From Hevea brasiliensis (taxonomy: Eukaryota; Streptophyta; Magnoliopsida; Malpighiales; Euphorbiaceae), in the NCBI RefSeq assembly GCF_030052815.1, contig NC_079504.1, positions 85,066,249 to 85,130,248 of the forward strand: a DNA stretch of 64,000 nt. Direction: 5' to 3'. The position numbers and the translations under genes were made by a program. Shown piece by piece: positions 47,401-60,243 of the stretch. The notes under the pieces are model-generated. The model was not told where the DNA came from, did not search any database, and worked only from the letters and a program-made list of their open reading frames with translations. The first letter of the stretch is position 1, and every line of letters starts with the position of its first letter.

Positions 47401-47641
47401 TTTCTATTAGTTCTTTAATTTAATTCCCAACTCAAATTTTCTTTTCTCAATTTTATTTACTTGATCAGTCGAGTCAACTCTAGGGTCAATTGACCAAATT
47501 GCCCCTCGTCGGTTCATCCAGATTTGTAATTAATTCAATATTTCTTTTGGCTCTGACCTAATTGTTTGGTAGCTTAGTTCTTTTTAGTGATTTTCTCTTT
47601 TCCACTGGGTTTATAAGGGTCCTAAGGACCAGAGCGTCACA
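44442..47641 (-). mobile_element. LTR-3: gypsy LTR, apparently solo, about 3200 bp
   Basis: Starts TGTCACACCTTACCCC and ends CCAGAGCGTCACA. In sense it begins TGTGACGCTCTGG, so it is a different subfamily from LTR-1 and LTR-2. The flanks TTTTT (left) and TTTTA (right) may be a 5-bp duplication with one change. It lies in the T-run where LTR-1 breaks. Double stem-loop at 45153-45192; module anchors include 46445 and 46237. No coding domain is seen, but the right side runs into a gap 41 bp later. Confidence 0.8.
45153..45192 (-). other. Double stem-loop in LTR-3
   Basis: GCGACAGC (45153-45160) pairs with GCTATCGC (45168-45175), and CTGAGT (45175-45180) with ACTCAG (45187-45192). The second stem differs from LTR-2 (CTGAGAC/GTCTCAG), yet pairing is kept. 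Confidence 0.66.
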
Positions 47642-47695
47642 TTTTACGATTCGAATTTTGTTTTTAAAATGGCTTGTGATCGNNNNNNNNNNNNN
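47642..47695. other. Short unassigned sequence and 13-N assembly gap
   Basis: 47642-47682 does not match the expected continuation of LTR-1, and I cannot assign it. Positions 47683-47695 are N. Everything to the right may come from another contig, so order and orientation across this point are not proven. Confidence 0.95.
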
Positions 47696-50300
47696 AGAAA
47701 CTCCTTTCACAAACCGACGTAATATCCAAATTTGAGACCAAACTACGCACTCTCTGTGGATGTTCCCGGGCGGCTTCCAATTAAGGATAGCTTCTACCTT
47801 TGCCTGAATCTACTCTTTGATCCCTCTCACTGACAATAAACATGTCCTGTGTAAAAGGAGATTTCTTTTCACTTAAAATTCACACTTCACAATTTGGCGA
47901 TAGTCAAGTTTCTCCCTTTAAGGTTTAGTGACAATCCGCAGCATGTCCGCTGGCGCTCTTCTCGCATTCCTCGAGTATATCAAAATGTCATCAATAAAAC
48001 ACCACCACAAATTGATCAAGATATGGTCTCAAGATAGTGTTCATCATATCCATAAAAGCAAACTGGAGCATTTGTCAACCCGAATGGCATTACTTGTGAA
48101 ACTCATAGCGGCTATATCGTAGTTCGGAAGCCAGCTTTTTGGAATACTCGCCTTGCACCTTCCAAATCGATAATAACTGTGATCGCAAATCAATTTTGGA
48201 GGAATATAAATGTCAGCATCTTTCAATCGATCAAACAGTATCATCAATGCGCAGGCAATGGATATCCGCTCTCTTATTGTCACCTTATTCAACTCGCTAG
48301 AGTCAATACATAAGCGGAGAGTACCATCCTTCTTTCTTAAATAAACAAATAATCGGTGCTCCCAAGATGACACACTCAGGCGGATGAAGCCCTTTCAAGT
48401 AACTCTTGGGCAATTCAGATACCTCAACTCCTTCAACTCCACGGGTGCCACTTCGTAGATGGCATGTTATGGAGATTGGATCCACACTGCATAAGCATTA
48501 CACTTAAACTGCGACTTCTTTTTGGAGGTAATCCCGGCAATTCATCAGAAACACATCCGGAAAGTCAATGCATCGTAGGGATGTTCTTCAACGCCGCTGA
48601 CTCCCACTGGGTGTCTATCACATGTGCCAAGTATGCTTCACAACCCTTTTCTCGATCATTTTTTTCCTCAAGTAAGGCAAAATGTAAATGAGGTTTGATG
48701 GCAAATATCGCTTCTCCCATGTATTACCACACATCATTAGGACCGAGGAAGGCCAAAAGTGACTGGGCTTTCACCTTACAAATAATCATATGGCATGATG
48801 CCTAGCTGGGACCAATCCATGCCCCAAGATGATATCATAATCTTGAAGGGCATTCTCAATGAGATCGGACAGAAAGTGCGTGGTCCTTGGATCATCCAAA
48901 GTGACAATCTCTCTATACATCCTATTAACTCGACTTCGCCTTCTAATTCGATTTGTTACATTAGCACTTCAAAGTCCATTCTTTGTACATGGAACAAAGA
49001 ATGCAAACTCAATGATGCTTAGCACTCACATAAGAAAATGGGTAGAACCCGATCAAATAACACAAACACATTTTGGGCTTACAAAGTGCCTGAGAAGGTA
49101 CTCAAAGATTAACACTGTGATGTCTCTCGCTTCTTCCTCTGTCTCATGGCATAGACTCGATCGAGCACTATCTTGCTCTCCAATGTTTTATCGTGGCTCA
49201 AGTCCGTCAATGGTTACTCCTACCCCTACCTCTACCGCTCTGTGGTTGTGAGCTTCTATGATGTGGCTCGAACCGACCTCTTCCGCAGTAGTAGGAGGTG
49301 GTCCAACTCGCGACTGACTGTGCAAATTTTTGGCAAAGTGTCCTGCCTCCACAGCTTATGCACAGCCTCCAAATAGCCTTGTAGCAGATCCTACTCATGA
49401 TTCTTTCCCACAAGTTTCATGAACATCATGGAGGAGGGCAGGAACTCTTCCTGGTACTTTGTCGCCTGTGGGATAGGGAGGTCTCTGGTCTCCGAATATC
49501 TTCCCCTACGATTTCTTGCCACCTCCGCCATGTCTCCTCATAGTTTTTCCTCTTTCCAAGATGACTTAATCGGAATCCTCGCTCTAGCCGATTTTCCTCT
49601 TCTCTCTGCCTTCTCTTCCGGTCTCTCTTTTCTCCTGGAGGCAAATTTCAAACTCCAACTCAAGCTTTCAAACTCTAGGCTTGAGAAACAAGTCTCTGTG
49701 AGAAGTTAGTAGTGTTTGAAGCCGAAAGCACTTGTACTGGAGCATCGGGCTTCAAGCCGCCAAACCTTCTTGCATCTTTCCTCGCTGGTAGAGAGTAGAC
49801 TCATTGCATAATGGCTAAGGCGGAAAATTCTTCATACTCAAATGCACCGATCTCTGCTCTCTCGTTTCAAACTTAGAACTTCTTGCAGCCCTTTTGTGGT
49901 CCATATACATCGTGGATAGTATTTCTCGCCCGAATTCCTCGAGAAGTCATTCCATGTTAGCACCGCAGCTCTACTGCATCGTGGGGAATGGTTTTCACCA
50001 CCATAAGCATCCTCAGAGTAAGGACACCGAGCATTCAAATCTAAGCTCTTCACAATGTAGCTTCTGAACACCCTATCCATCCTCTCTAACCATTGTTCAC
50101 CTTCAGAGGATCTACTATCCCTTAAACTCGTAGTCCCATATCTCATCAATTTATCATACGCTCAGTAGGAGATCATGTGGTTGTACCACTGTGTTTGTGT
50201 TGGACTTGAGTAGGTACATTGCTGCCATTTGTTGGAACATTGCATCATCCACGAGCGAATCGAAAGCAGAAATCATGCAGATCGCAGGGTGTCACAACCA
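47696..50300 (-). pseudogene. Element F: gypsy gag-protease-RT remnant
   Basis: Read on the minus strand: gag from about 50300 (MRYGTTSLRDSRSSEGEQWL, LTWNDFSRNSGEKYYPR, REVLSLK-like), a knuckle and GRGRGR region near 49210-49410, a protease/linker remnant with DLIENALQDYDIILG (near 48830-48880) and IDFPDVF near 48560, then RT with [20 protein letters not shown] and KVTIRERISI near 48240-48360. Frames change very often and many stops occur. RT breaks off towards the gap. The gag differs from that of A, B and C, so this is another gypsy family. Some of the damage is probably sequence error rather than biology. Confidence 0.8.
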
Positions 50301-50535
50301 CTAACATTTGTAGTTCGCATCTCTTGCACTCACCAATAGACTGATTGATCGAACGATCACCTCTTCCATATTCAATGCGAGGATTTAAGATCTCCGAACA
50401 AATAACACAAGGAGATTTCTCCCATTAGTGCATATTTATAATGTAATGTAATCGTATGTATCAAACAATGATATTGGAGCTTGTACTATGAAGAAAGAAT
50501 AATCAAATAACAGTGAAAACAGACTTAAAAACTTT

Positions 50536-50547
50536 GCTCGATACTCA
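50536..50547 (-). other. Degenerate primer-binding site of element F
   Basis: Minus strand TGAGTATCGAGC, resembling TGGTATCAGAGC with two or three differences, eight bases from the LTR end at 50556. Confidence 0.65.
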
Positions 50548-50555
50548 CTAAAACA

Positions 50556-53500
50556 TGTCACACCCTACCCTCCTGTAAGGCATAATATGATCCCAGAGTA
50601 TACCTAATGAATTACCAACTCCGCTTCATCGATAACCCATTAAATACACTACAAGGGATTTTAAAAACTTTTCTTACTTCTTTTACAAAGGGTGAGCACT
50701 ATTTACTGTGTGTTAAAGACTTTGGTGAATCAAGTGAAACAACTAACTCATTTGGTTTATTTGGAATTTCAGAAAATTTTGGCAGAGTGCCATCCATTTT
50801 TAACAAAACAGCTCTTCGTAAAACTCGTAAAAGCACTTCAATAAATTTCCAAATCTCAACTTCAATACATTTCTCAACACAACAATTTATCAACTCAATT
50901 CCATAGAAATTTTTCAAAGTCCGAGATAAGGAAATATAATACAATTTTTACAAGTCAAATAACTCATAATTAATTTACAACTTCAAGGTACAATTTGAAT
51001 TTACAATCGCTTCAAAACTAAAAACAAAATGTACATATAGTACATACATTACAAGATAAATGCAAATACCGTATACTCATAATACTGTAATCCTCGTTGG
51101 ATGTATATGCACTTAGTCTCGCCTCGCCTCGCTCTCTACTCGCGATAACAATAAAGCTATCACGAGACAATGTCTCAGCAGTACAACATTAACTAAATAC
51201 AATTTAAATCACAATTCATAAGTCATGTAAATAGTGGATACTTAAAACCATAGTCAAATTTAAGATAATAAAGGTCAATAAGAATTTAAACTCCATTTCT
51301 CAATATCACAATAGATTTTCATAAGTCGATCATGTTTGAATTCAAAAGACAAGATATGTCAATGAGAGTTTAAATCCATTTCACAATCTCACAATAAACA
51401 TTAATAAATCACACACACCTTAATCATGATCCATAGTTCAATTCGCCCAAAAGCCGATGGCTAATGAGGTATTCAATTGGCCCCAAAAGTCGATGACTAA
51501 TGAGGAATAACATGGCTAGCTAGCAAAATATGAGTACTCATCCAATTCGCCCTCAACAGCACACACCTCAACACTTCAAAGAGAGGGAATTCAATTGGCC
51601 CCACTAGACAAGCTAATGAGGAATACAATCAATATACATGATAGTCGTGGTTTCCAAACCATTTCCAATGCTTTTCAATCAATAAGTATCCATCAATGTC
51701 ATTCAAACAATTTTTCACAGCTTTCAAACCATCTACAATATTTTTCAATCAATAAGTGTCCATCAAACTCATTTCACAATTTAAAACAATAATATACAAA
51801 TAGTCAATATTTATTTCAATTGAAAATAATTCAAAAGAAACAGCTTGTTGTGCAAAACCTCCGATGATCATCCTCTGTCCGGACTCGTTGCTTCTTTCCT
51901 TTGTTGAGTCCTTGTTAATCGAGAAACACAATTTGAAGTGTTTCAAGACTAAATTAAACTGCTCTATCGATGGTGTTTGGTAAATAATGCAATCGAACTC
52001 AATTATTCACTTAATCACCTAATATACCGACTCGCTAAGTGCTTAGGTAAATTAGGTTTTAGTGTCGCTAATATGTCACATTTGATAGAGTTTTAGGTTT
52101 GGCATGTTTTACCAAAGTCATTTCCTTGTTTAGTGCATTTTAATGCAAATTGCCGGATTCCGACAATCGTTTGACCTAACCGACGATCTAGTTCCTCGGT
52201 TTTCGGTCTCGTCGAAACTACAAACTTGTAGACCTAGGTCTTATTGCACGCGCAAAATTTCAGGTCAATCCGAGTTAAGTAGACCAAGTTATAGTCATTA
52301 TACTACTGTTGGTCAAATGGTACCAAATTAGGTCAATTTTAGGTCAATTTGGTCAACTTTGGTTCTGGCCAGTTTTTGGACTCGAACTTGTGCAAGCTTT
52401 GACTTGCTTATGGTCATTTCTGGGTTTTGGTGTCTTCATAAGACTTGTAGGTATGGGTCTTAACTATTCATGGTTAAAATTTCAGGTCAATTGGAGCTGT
52501 TTTGAGTGAGTTATGGCCTAAATACTCACTGCTGCCCAAATGGTCAGTTTTGTCTCATTGTACCTAATCTGAATTGGTCATTTTTCACATCACCTTGCAA
52601 GCAGAATTTTGATATGGTTTCTCAATGAAAGTTGGCACATTTGTGCCTAGTTTCACTTCAAATTGGTCTCATACCAATTGAGGTTACACATTTCAGGTTA
52701 TGGGCTAAAATGTACACTGCCCTCAATATGCATTTCACACCCCACTTCAAACACACATATACCTTGCAATTTGTCTACTTCCCTACCAATCTGTTTTGGT
52801 ACATTAACCACAGTATAATCTACTTTACATTAACATTATTTTGGGCAGATTACCATTACCCTCAACACACCAAATATAATTCACATTTACAACATCTCAA
52901 TACCATTACATACACACCTCAACACCACTAATTCTCACATACACTTTACACAATAATTTCATACACATATCCTTCATTCCTTAATGCCACAATTCTGCCA
53001 ACACTCCCATGAATATACACATTTATTCAAGTGTCCCTAAGGCTGCCGAATTTGTCCTTCAACATCAAAGTGCCTTACAATTTACTAATTCCCATCCAAG
53101 TGCATAAATCACCATATATATGTGAAATAATTCACTAGGCTACTAAATCACCATGATCAACATTATTTCTCATCAATTATATACACAAATATCTCATCAA
53201 AAACGTGACTCATGGCTGTCCAAAATGAAAAGAACAATAACTCTTCAAACTCAAAATTTTCCTTCACTCAAACCAACACCCATAACATGCACACAAAACT
53301 TAACAAAGGAATTCTCAAAAATGCAAACTTACCTTTAATTGTAACTTGCTAAACCTTCACCAAACTTCTCAAAATTGGTATCAATATCTTCCTTTGTGAT
53401 GTGTAGACCATTTTGTGAAGGAACTTAAAGGATTGGAGTTGAAATGGAGAGAGGAAATCAAGCTTTACACAACACGCCCATGGAGGTTTCAAGGTTCTTC

Positions 53501-54198
53501 ATTTCGCAAGTTGAATGCAAATGAGGAAGATGAATTATTCAGCTGCATTTTAAGTGTACACATGTCCTACTATGTATTTAATTAATCCTTTAGTGGTCCA
53601 CTAAAAATTATATCATATAATAAGCCAAATGTGCATTTATTCCACATTAACCCATGATTTTCATCATTTATTTTAGGTACTACCAATTTAATTTTTCATT
53701 TCATTTTCTAAGTGTAATATTATTTATTTTTAATGGACATTTAGGTCAAAAGACACTTCGGATGTCAAATGACCATAATGCCTCTGCTCGTTACATGCTC
53801 TGATTTTTCTGAATAATCGTGATTTTGTCCTGCTTTTTCGATTTCTCACTTTTCTTTGTACTAATTATTTAATTTTTCTTTGATCTTTCAATGATATTTA
53901 TTCTTCAATAAGGTTCTATTTAAGTCCTAAAAATGTTTTCCAAGGTTCTCGCCCGTATTAGTCAACGTCCACGCCTGACTTCCCGTAAGTGGCCACCCAT
54001 CGCTAGGTTTCCTACGCTTAACTTGACTTCTACATTTCTTTGCTATGATTTTTCCTTTGTTTTTCTTGTATTTTCTTTTCTTGTATTTCATTATTTATGT
54101 CTCCTCTCTCATATCAAGTGTAGTTCTAGGCATCCTAGTCGTCCGGACAAGACCGGTCACCAATGCAGTAACGCACTACCGAACTTTGGGGTGTTACA
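50556..54198 (-). repeat. Element F 5' LTR (3643 bp)
   Basis: Starts TGTCACACCCTACCC and ends TTTGGGGTGTTACA. It is collinear with LTR-2 over its whole length but lacks the 46-47-bp minisatellite and has many small indels. Module anchors lie at 52702, 52515 and 52293. The hairpin at 51164-51176 (GAGAC/GTCTC) is shortened compared with LTR-2. It joins the F interior through a PBS-like site, so F is the coding partner of LTR-1 and LTR-2. Confidence 0.88.
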
Positions 54199-54453
54199 AT
54201 TATTATCTTGAAATTAATTCATGGTTTTAAGTATCCACTATTTATTTTATTTATGATTTTTGATTTAAATTGTATTTGTTAATAAAAGAAAATTAACCAG
54301 ACATTGTCTCAGCGATAGCTTTTTATTGTTGTCATAGGTAGACAGATTAAAGGGCAAGCAGATTAGGCCGCAAGTACTTCCAATAGAGATCCTATAATGA
54401 GTATACCAATATTTTATATTTTGTAATGTAATGTATGTTCACCGTATGTACAT
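54199..54453 (+). repeat. Short LTR fragment in opposite orientation
   Basis: The reverse complement of the LTR-2 region near 38105-38355, including GTCTCAGCGATAGC from the hairpin, so it is sense on the plus strand. It is cut on the left by the LTR of F and on the right by the LTR of Copia element G. It is probably a piece of an older LTR of the same family into which both inserted. Confidence 0.8.
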
Positions 54454-56527
54454 TGAAGGAACTAAGCGTGAAAACACAAGTTTATACCATTGAATTCAAA
54501 AATTTTCACCTAGTATCACATGCATCATGCAAGATTTATTTTTATCTATTTGATTTCATGATAAACAATATATTAAAACTCTTTTAATATGTTTTTGGAT
54601 CTGTATTTGCTATTTAAGATTTTAAAATTAATCAGATTAATTTTAGAACCCTAGATTAAATCAAGAACGATTACACTAACCTCTTGATGCAATCGCAATG
54701 TTCGCGCTTTGAGATTCGCTTCGTGACACCAGATGTTGTCCTCTAGCTTGTCCACACCAAGAACACCTATGGCAGCCCTTGAACAGCTTCTAAAGCCTTT
54801 TCTATTAATTAGAAATTCAAGTTCTGCCTTTTAAGAGATTAGAGATGTAAACAGACACTAGAAACAATTTCTAGTGTTCTTAATTCAAGAGATTGATGGC
54901 TAATCTCTTTGAATTGATGAGAGATGAAGAAGAATAGATAAAACCTCAAAGTGGCGTGACAAAGGAGAGGAGGCTGCTGGTTGCTTTTCTTTCTCATAAC
55001 CACACTTAAATAGCTAGGTTAACACATTAAACCCTTGCCACATGTCACCTTTGATTAGCTCTAGGTTTAAGTGACCCAATCACATTGTGCCAAGTGTCAA
55101 ACCTATATTTAATCTTGATTTTAATCATCTTACATGATTAAAAACATTTGGCAAGCTTATGTTATGCCATGTGTCACTATCTCATGGTGCCACGTGTCAC
55201 ACCGTGAAATGACCAAAATGCCCTCGTGTCTTAATTTTGAGTTCTTAACCCAAAATAATTATTTTCTTCTTCTAATTAATTTATATCAAATATAAATTAA
55301 TTAATTAATCTCTATTAATTAATTTTCATTAATTAAATTCATATTTAAACACTTTAAATATAAATTTAACTTATATTATACATCCAATAATCTAGATTTG
55401 GTTTCAAGTCATGCTAGGACTTTGCAATTTAATTGCAAACCAAACCTATTTAATTAATCAATTAAACTTTAATTAATTAATTAAATCATATTTAAATAGG
55501 TGATAACTTGTGTATGTGTGTGACTTACTAGGCTCATCACTAATTGGCAATGAGACATGATATCAACTCTTAATATCATCGTAACTCTTTCTTACCATAA
55601 ATGATTTCTCTAAATCATTTTATGAACTCATGTACCATGGTTAACACTCTAGCATAGCATGCCATGGCCACCCAATTAGTAATAAGGTTTACCTTAAATG
55701 AACCTATAATCATATGTTACCATGCACTAGAATCTCTCTCATATAAAATCCCAACTCAAGCCGAGTCATGGTTTATGTCAAACTCCATTTGCTATGAATA
55801 TTATGTTCTCTTTAATTCCAGCTTTTGATTAAAAAGATTTTTCATCGTAAACTCTTTCTCAATAAATCTATCTCTGTCTCTGCCAGAACTTGAAACATCA
55901 AGAACAATTAAATGAACATAGGATTTTATCTCTATTTACTTAGAGAACAGATTCCATCTTGATCAACACCTACCTCCATATATATATAACTTAGGAGCCA
56001 ACACATGCCCATATACCCATACAAGTATGAAAGCAAAGATCAAACTCAAACTACCTATATACAAGATAATCGTGCTATCTCAGTCTAAAGATTATATGCA
56101 TCGATATGATTTATGACAAAACATTGACAAGAGTAAACTCCATGTGCTTGTCATATGTCACTGGTTCGGCCTACTTATCATTTATAAGTGCCTATCATGT
56201 TTGTTATATGGCATGAGACTCACCATTCCATCTTATTTATATCTCATATAAATAACTTGGGAACAAACATGAATACAATCTTTCCGATAAGTCATGTCCT
56301 TATTGTGAAGTATCCTCGATTGTGAACCTATTTATGATACTTTGTGCTAGAAATACTGTCACTCATATTCTTAATAACTTAAGAATAGAATTTCTAACAA
56401 AATATCAATGGACCTTTCTATTACACATAAATATATTATGTAAACGGAAAAGTGGAAAAGCCTTTTATTAAAAAAAATATGTACAAGATACATACTAAAT
56501 GATATGCTCTAGGGCATACTACTAACA
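54454..56527 (-). repeat. Copia element G 3' LTR (about 2074 bp)
   Basis: In sense it starts TGTTAGTAGTATGCCCTAGA at 56527, right after the PPT. It appears to end AGTTCCTTCA at 54454, next to gypsy LTR sequence. The start is firm; the end is judged from TG..CA and the change of sequence. Stray frames inside it are not genes. Confidence 0.82.
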
Positions 56528-56536
56528 ATCTCCCAC
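56528..56536 (-). other. Polypurine tract of Copia element G
   Basis: Minus strand GTGGGAGAT immediately before the TG of the 3' LTR, in the expected place for a Copia PPT. Confidence 0.85.
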
Positions 56537-56559
56537 TAGCACTAGAGCCATTCATTACA

Positions 56560-57100
56560 ATATCTTAGACCTATCTTCTCAAGATGTCGGCCTAATCGAG
56601 TCTGGTGACATAGGCTTAGTGAATGGATCACCGGATTTTCACCGATGCTATTTTCTCGCATGGCTACATCGCCGCCTAACTATTTCTCCGATAATGTGGT
56701 AGCGCTTTCTATGTGTTTGGATTTCTCGTGAGACCTGGTTCCTTAGCTCAGATGATCGCTCCATTATTGTCACAAAGGTAGTGGAACTCACGACTCAATG
56801 GAAGGAACTATCGTAAGTTCTATCACGAACTTCTTTATCCAAATATTCCTTTGCAAAGATCCGATGCAAGAATATACTCACTTCAGAGTGGAATCTGCAA
56901 TGTGCTCGCTTGGAACTCTTCCAACCGATCGCACTTCCATTACAAATGAACACATATCCAGAGGTAGACTTTCTATCATCGATATCCGATTGGAAATCGT
57001 AATCAAGATAACCATCCAATTGCAAGTCTCACTTCCATAAATCAAGAATAAATCCTTAGTTCTTCTCAAGTACTTAAGGATATTCTGATGTACTATCCAG
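56560..57100 (-). pseudogene. Copia element G RNase H
   Basis: RNase H degrades the RNA strand during cDNA synthesis. Seen on the minus strand: LDGYLDYDFQSDIDDRKSTS, GYVFICNGSAIGWKSSK, a garbled stretch where the conserved A/S-E-YIA motif should be, CDNNGAI near 56770, then IERRYHII-like and GDVAMRE segments up to the C-terminus near 56565. Frame breaks fall at CAG/CTG-like spots. It directly precedes the PPT. Confidence 0.85.
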
Positions 57101-58214
57101 TTGTTCCAAACCTGATTGATTGATACCGCTAGTCAAACTAACAAGATATGCGATATCCGGCCTAGTACACAACATTGCATACATTAAACTTCCAATAGTC
57201 AAGCATATGGAATCCTCGCCATCTTATCTCTTCTTCAGTGTCTTTGGAGACATCTCTTTAGAAAGATGGATACCATGTCTCACTGCAACAATCCTCTCTT
57301 GGAATCAAGCATGTTAAACCTCTTTAACACCTTTTCCAAGTATAGACTTTGGGATAAACCAATTATTCTTTCGCCTATCTCTATAGATGCGAATCCCAAG
57401 AATATAGGTTGCCTCCCTAAGTCTTTCATGGAGAATGTATTTGACAACCATACCTTTATAGTCGCCAACATACCCGTGTCATTACCCATCAATAGATGTC
57501 ATCCACATATAAGACAAGGAAAGTGATAGCACCACACTAACCTTCTTATATACACATGGCTCATCCTCATTTTTGATAAAACCAAAGGATTTAATGGCTT
57601 CATCAAAACGATGTTCCAACTCCTCAAGCTTGTTTCAACCCATAAATGGATCGCTTAGCTTGCATACCTTGGAACCATCTTGGGATTCAAATCCTTAGGT
57701 TGTTCCATGAAAATGTTTTCTTCAATGTATCCATTGAGAAAAGTCGCTTTGACATCCATCCGCCAAATCTCATAATCATAGTATGCACTATTGCTAATAA
57801 AATCCTAATTGATTTAAGCATGGCAACAAGTAGAAAGTCTCTCATAGTCGATTCTCTGCCTTGGCGAAACCCTTTCGCTACTAGCCTTGCCTTATAGGTC
57901 TCTACCTTTCCATCGTAACCAATTTTCTTCTTGAAAACCCATTTGTTCCCTATAGGTATAATACCTTCAGTGGGTCAACAAGATCCCAAACTTGATTCTT
58001 ATACATGGAATCAATCTCTGATTTCATAAAGATCAATCCATTTTGAAGAGTCTATATCCGATATAGCTTCTTCATAGGTAAGTGGATCATCTCCATGATC
58101 TACTTCTTCATGAGTAGACAACTCTTGTTCTTCTTCATGAAGAAAACCATATCTCACCGGTGGGTGAGATACCCCGGTTGTTCTACGAGGAACAAATTGT
58201 AGATGTTTCATCAA
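57101..58214 (-). pseudogene. Copia element G reverse transcriptase
   Basis: The RT entry linker reads LTYEEAISDIDSSKWI (near 58050-58110). The fingers/palm segment has VKATFLNGYIEENIFMEQPK (near 57680-57750). The catalytic LYVDD is intact at 57498-57509 and is followed by a small frame break, then TIKVWLSNTFSMKDLG and LSQSLYLEKVLKRFNM. This is the standard Copia RT, in at least three frames here. Confidence 0.88.
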
Positions 58215-58226
58215 CTGTATTGTTGA

Positions 58227-59240
58227 CTAGATGGATCTATATCCATCTGATTCATGGTTGGTCGAATTCTCCAATTCTAACTCTATTTGCCTTCCTTTGC
58301 CTCCTTCTTGAACAAACTGCTGTTCAAGAAATGTGGCATCTCTACTTATCACAACCTTTGTGAAGTAGGCAATAAAAATAATATCCAAAACTATCTTTGG
58401 ATATCCAACAAATCGACCTTTTCTCGATCCGGTCTCCAATTTATCAATGTTCACCTTTTTGATATAAGTCGACAACCCCAAATCTTAACATGCTTAAGAC
58501 TTGGTTTTCCATGCCATATCTCATAAGGTGTGGAAGAAACTGATTTTGATGGAATCCTATTCGTAATATACAGTCGATTCTAATGCAAATCCCAAAAGGA
58601 GATTGGCATATCAAGATAGCTCATCATACTACGCACTCATATCCAATAGGGTACGATTTCTCCTTTCGTGATACACCATTCACCGTGGCATTCCCGAGGA
58701 GTCACCGAGAAACAATGCCATGCTCTCTCAAGTATTCATCAAATTCAAGACTAAATATTCACCTCCACGATCCGATCAAGAGCTTTAATATTCTTTCCGC
58801 TTGATTTTCTACTGCATTTAAATTCTTTGAACTTTCAAAGATTCATGTTTGTATTTCATCAAATACAAATACCCAAACCTTGATTTATCATCAAGAAAGG
58901 TAATAAAATAATGAAAACCCCTCTAGCCATTTCTTTAAATGGACCACATACATCACTATGTATTAGCTCCAAAATATTTTCACTCTTAGCCCTGTCCAAC
59001 AAAGGGTGATCTAGTCATTTTGCCCTCAAGGCAAGATTCACAAGTTGGAGTAGGCTCAGAGCCCAATGAGGATAGAATCCCATTTTCTCCAATTTTGCAA
59101 TCCTATCTTCTGCAACATGACATAACCTTATGCCAAATATATTTTGAACTTGAGTTGGTTTTCACCATGGCATTGCATTCTTTTAGATCACTTGCATTCA
59201 ATTTGTGTTTGTCATTATTATCCAAATAATAAAGACCATC
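58227..59240 (-). pseudogene. Copia element G integrase
   Basis: The pre-integrase segment reads SLGSEPTPTCESCLEGKMTR (near 59010-59080), with the paired cysteines of the zinc region. The core has DDKSRFGYLYLM-like sequence near 58880, SDRGGEYL near 58760 with the second catalytic D, and a decayed NGVSRKEK segment near 58660 where the catalytic E motif lies. The C-terminus GRFVGYPK and SRDATFLEQQF (near 58310-58420) is typical of Copia. Confidence 0.86.
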
Positions 59241-59620
59241 ATTCATATAACTCCAACCAACATATTTATTTCCAAAATAAATATTGCAAACATCATCTGT
59301 GAATCAAATTATAGCCATTTCTAGTCAAACTAGATATAGAAATGATGTTCTTAAAAGCATCAGTACATATAAAATATTATCTAAAACACAAAACATGTCC
59401 AAACATGTAAAAGATTTAGATCCTATGGCTAAAGCTTCAACAGCTGAGCCATTGCCAATCCGACTCTAATATCTTGAGAACGCAAGTCGCCATCATTTGC
59501 TAGTTCCTCGCATATCATTAGAAATGTGAGAACCGGCACCAAAGATCTAAAACCCAAGTCAGATGAACTATGAGTATCATCGAATCTAAATAACAAGATA
59601 TGGACATACCTTCCAAGGTG
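59241..59620 (-). pseudogene. Copia element G protease
   Basis: Weak but recognisable: after SSDLG a frame break precedes VLDLWCRFSH, the place of the W-x-L-D-S/T-G active site. Then LRSQDIRVRIGNGSAVEALA (near 59410-59480), the conserved glycine-asparagine-glycine strand of Copia proteases, and CNIYFGNKYVGWSYMNDGLY. The active site is not intact in any one frame. Confidence 0.7.
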
Positions 59621-60240
59621 TATCCTCCTTGTCCTTCAGAGAAGCAAGATACTCGCAGCCCTTTCCGCTCCATCCTTTGGCAAAGGGAAACACTTTCCTT
59701 TGCCTCCACTGCCTTTAGTCTTCCTTTCTGCTTAGCTATTTTCTGAAGGACCAGGAATCTGAGGTTTCTTTTCTTATTGCCCTCTTCTTCTTGTTGGACT
59801 TTCCAGAGAAGAAGATGCAACCAAAGCTACTCTCTTTCCTTTATTGCTCGCATATTCTTTTGGGCAATAACCAAGATGTTGAGTAAACTAGCCTAAGGTG
59901 CATTCCCTTTAGTCATATGGAAATTTGTCACAAAATTCCCAAAAGACTCAAGAAGGGATCAAGGATCAAATTCATTGTAGTTGGAAATCCATGTTGAAGT
60001 CAAGATGTTCCAACCGCCAATCATCCAATCATCTTGTGACATGATCCCCAACATTCTGGCCCTCACATCCTCATATGGAATAGCTTGCTAGATATCTCAT
60101 ACCTAGCATTCCTACGTGGCTCACCATACAACTCTTGTAGGTGAAGGAGGATCTCTCACTCAGACTGCATGTTCTCATGTTGCTTTGAAACTCATTACTC
60201 ATGGAAGCAAGCATGTAACACTTAGTCTTCTGCATCGCAT
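59621..60240 (-). pseudogene. Copia element G gag, C-terminal part
   Basis: Copia gag segment CYMLASMSNEFQSNMR near 60180-60220, then RYLASY and GIMSQDDWMIGGWN downstream. A lysine/glutamate-rich stretch near 59700-59800 (VQQEEEGNKKRNLRF) leads to where a CCHC knuckle is expected, but it is scrambled (EQK and CQRM fragments only). The N-terminal half is missing at the junction with the element A copy. Confidence 0.72.
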
Positions 60241-60243
60241 CTC

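Larger units (their letters stand above)
54454..60240 (-). mobile_element. Element G: Ty1/copia retrotransposon, 5' end missing
   Basis: On the minus strand, domains run gag, knuckle region, protease, integrase, RT, RNase H, PPT and 3' LTR, the Copia order (integrase before RT). The 5' LTR, PBS and gag start are absent: at about 60240 the sequence switches to the insertion found in element A. Small frame breaks are dense throughout. LTR E (25608-25765 plus 36862-36905) belongs to the same family. Confidence 0.88.

Noticed and set aside
47683..47695. Treating 44442-50555 as one element (LTR-3 with the F interior)
   Set aside because: LTR-3 starts TGTGACGCTC in sense and is a different subfamily from the LTR of F (TGTAACACCCC), and an N gap separates them.
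57120..58526. Plus-strand open frames of 60-86 codons
   Set aside because: They are antisense to Copia element G RT and integrase.
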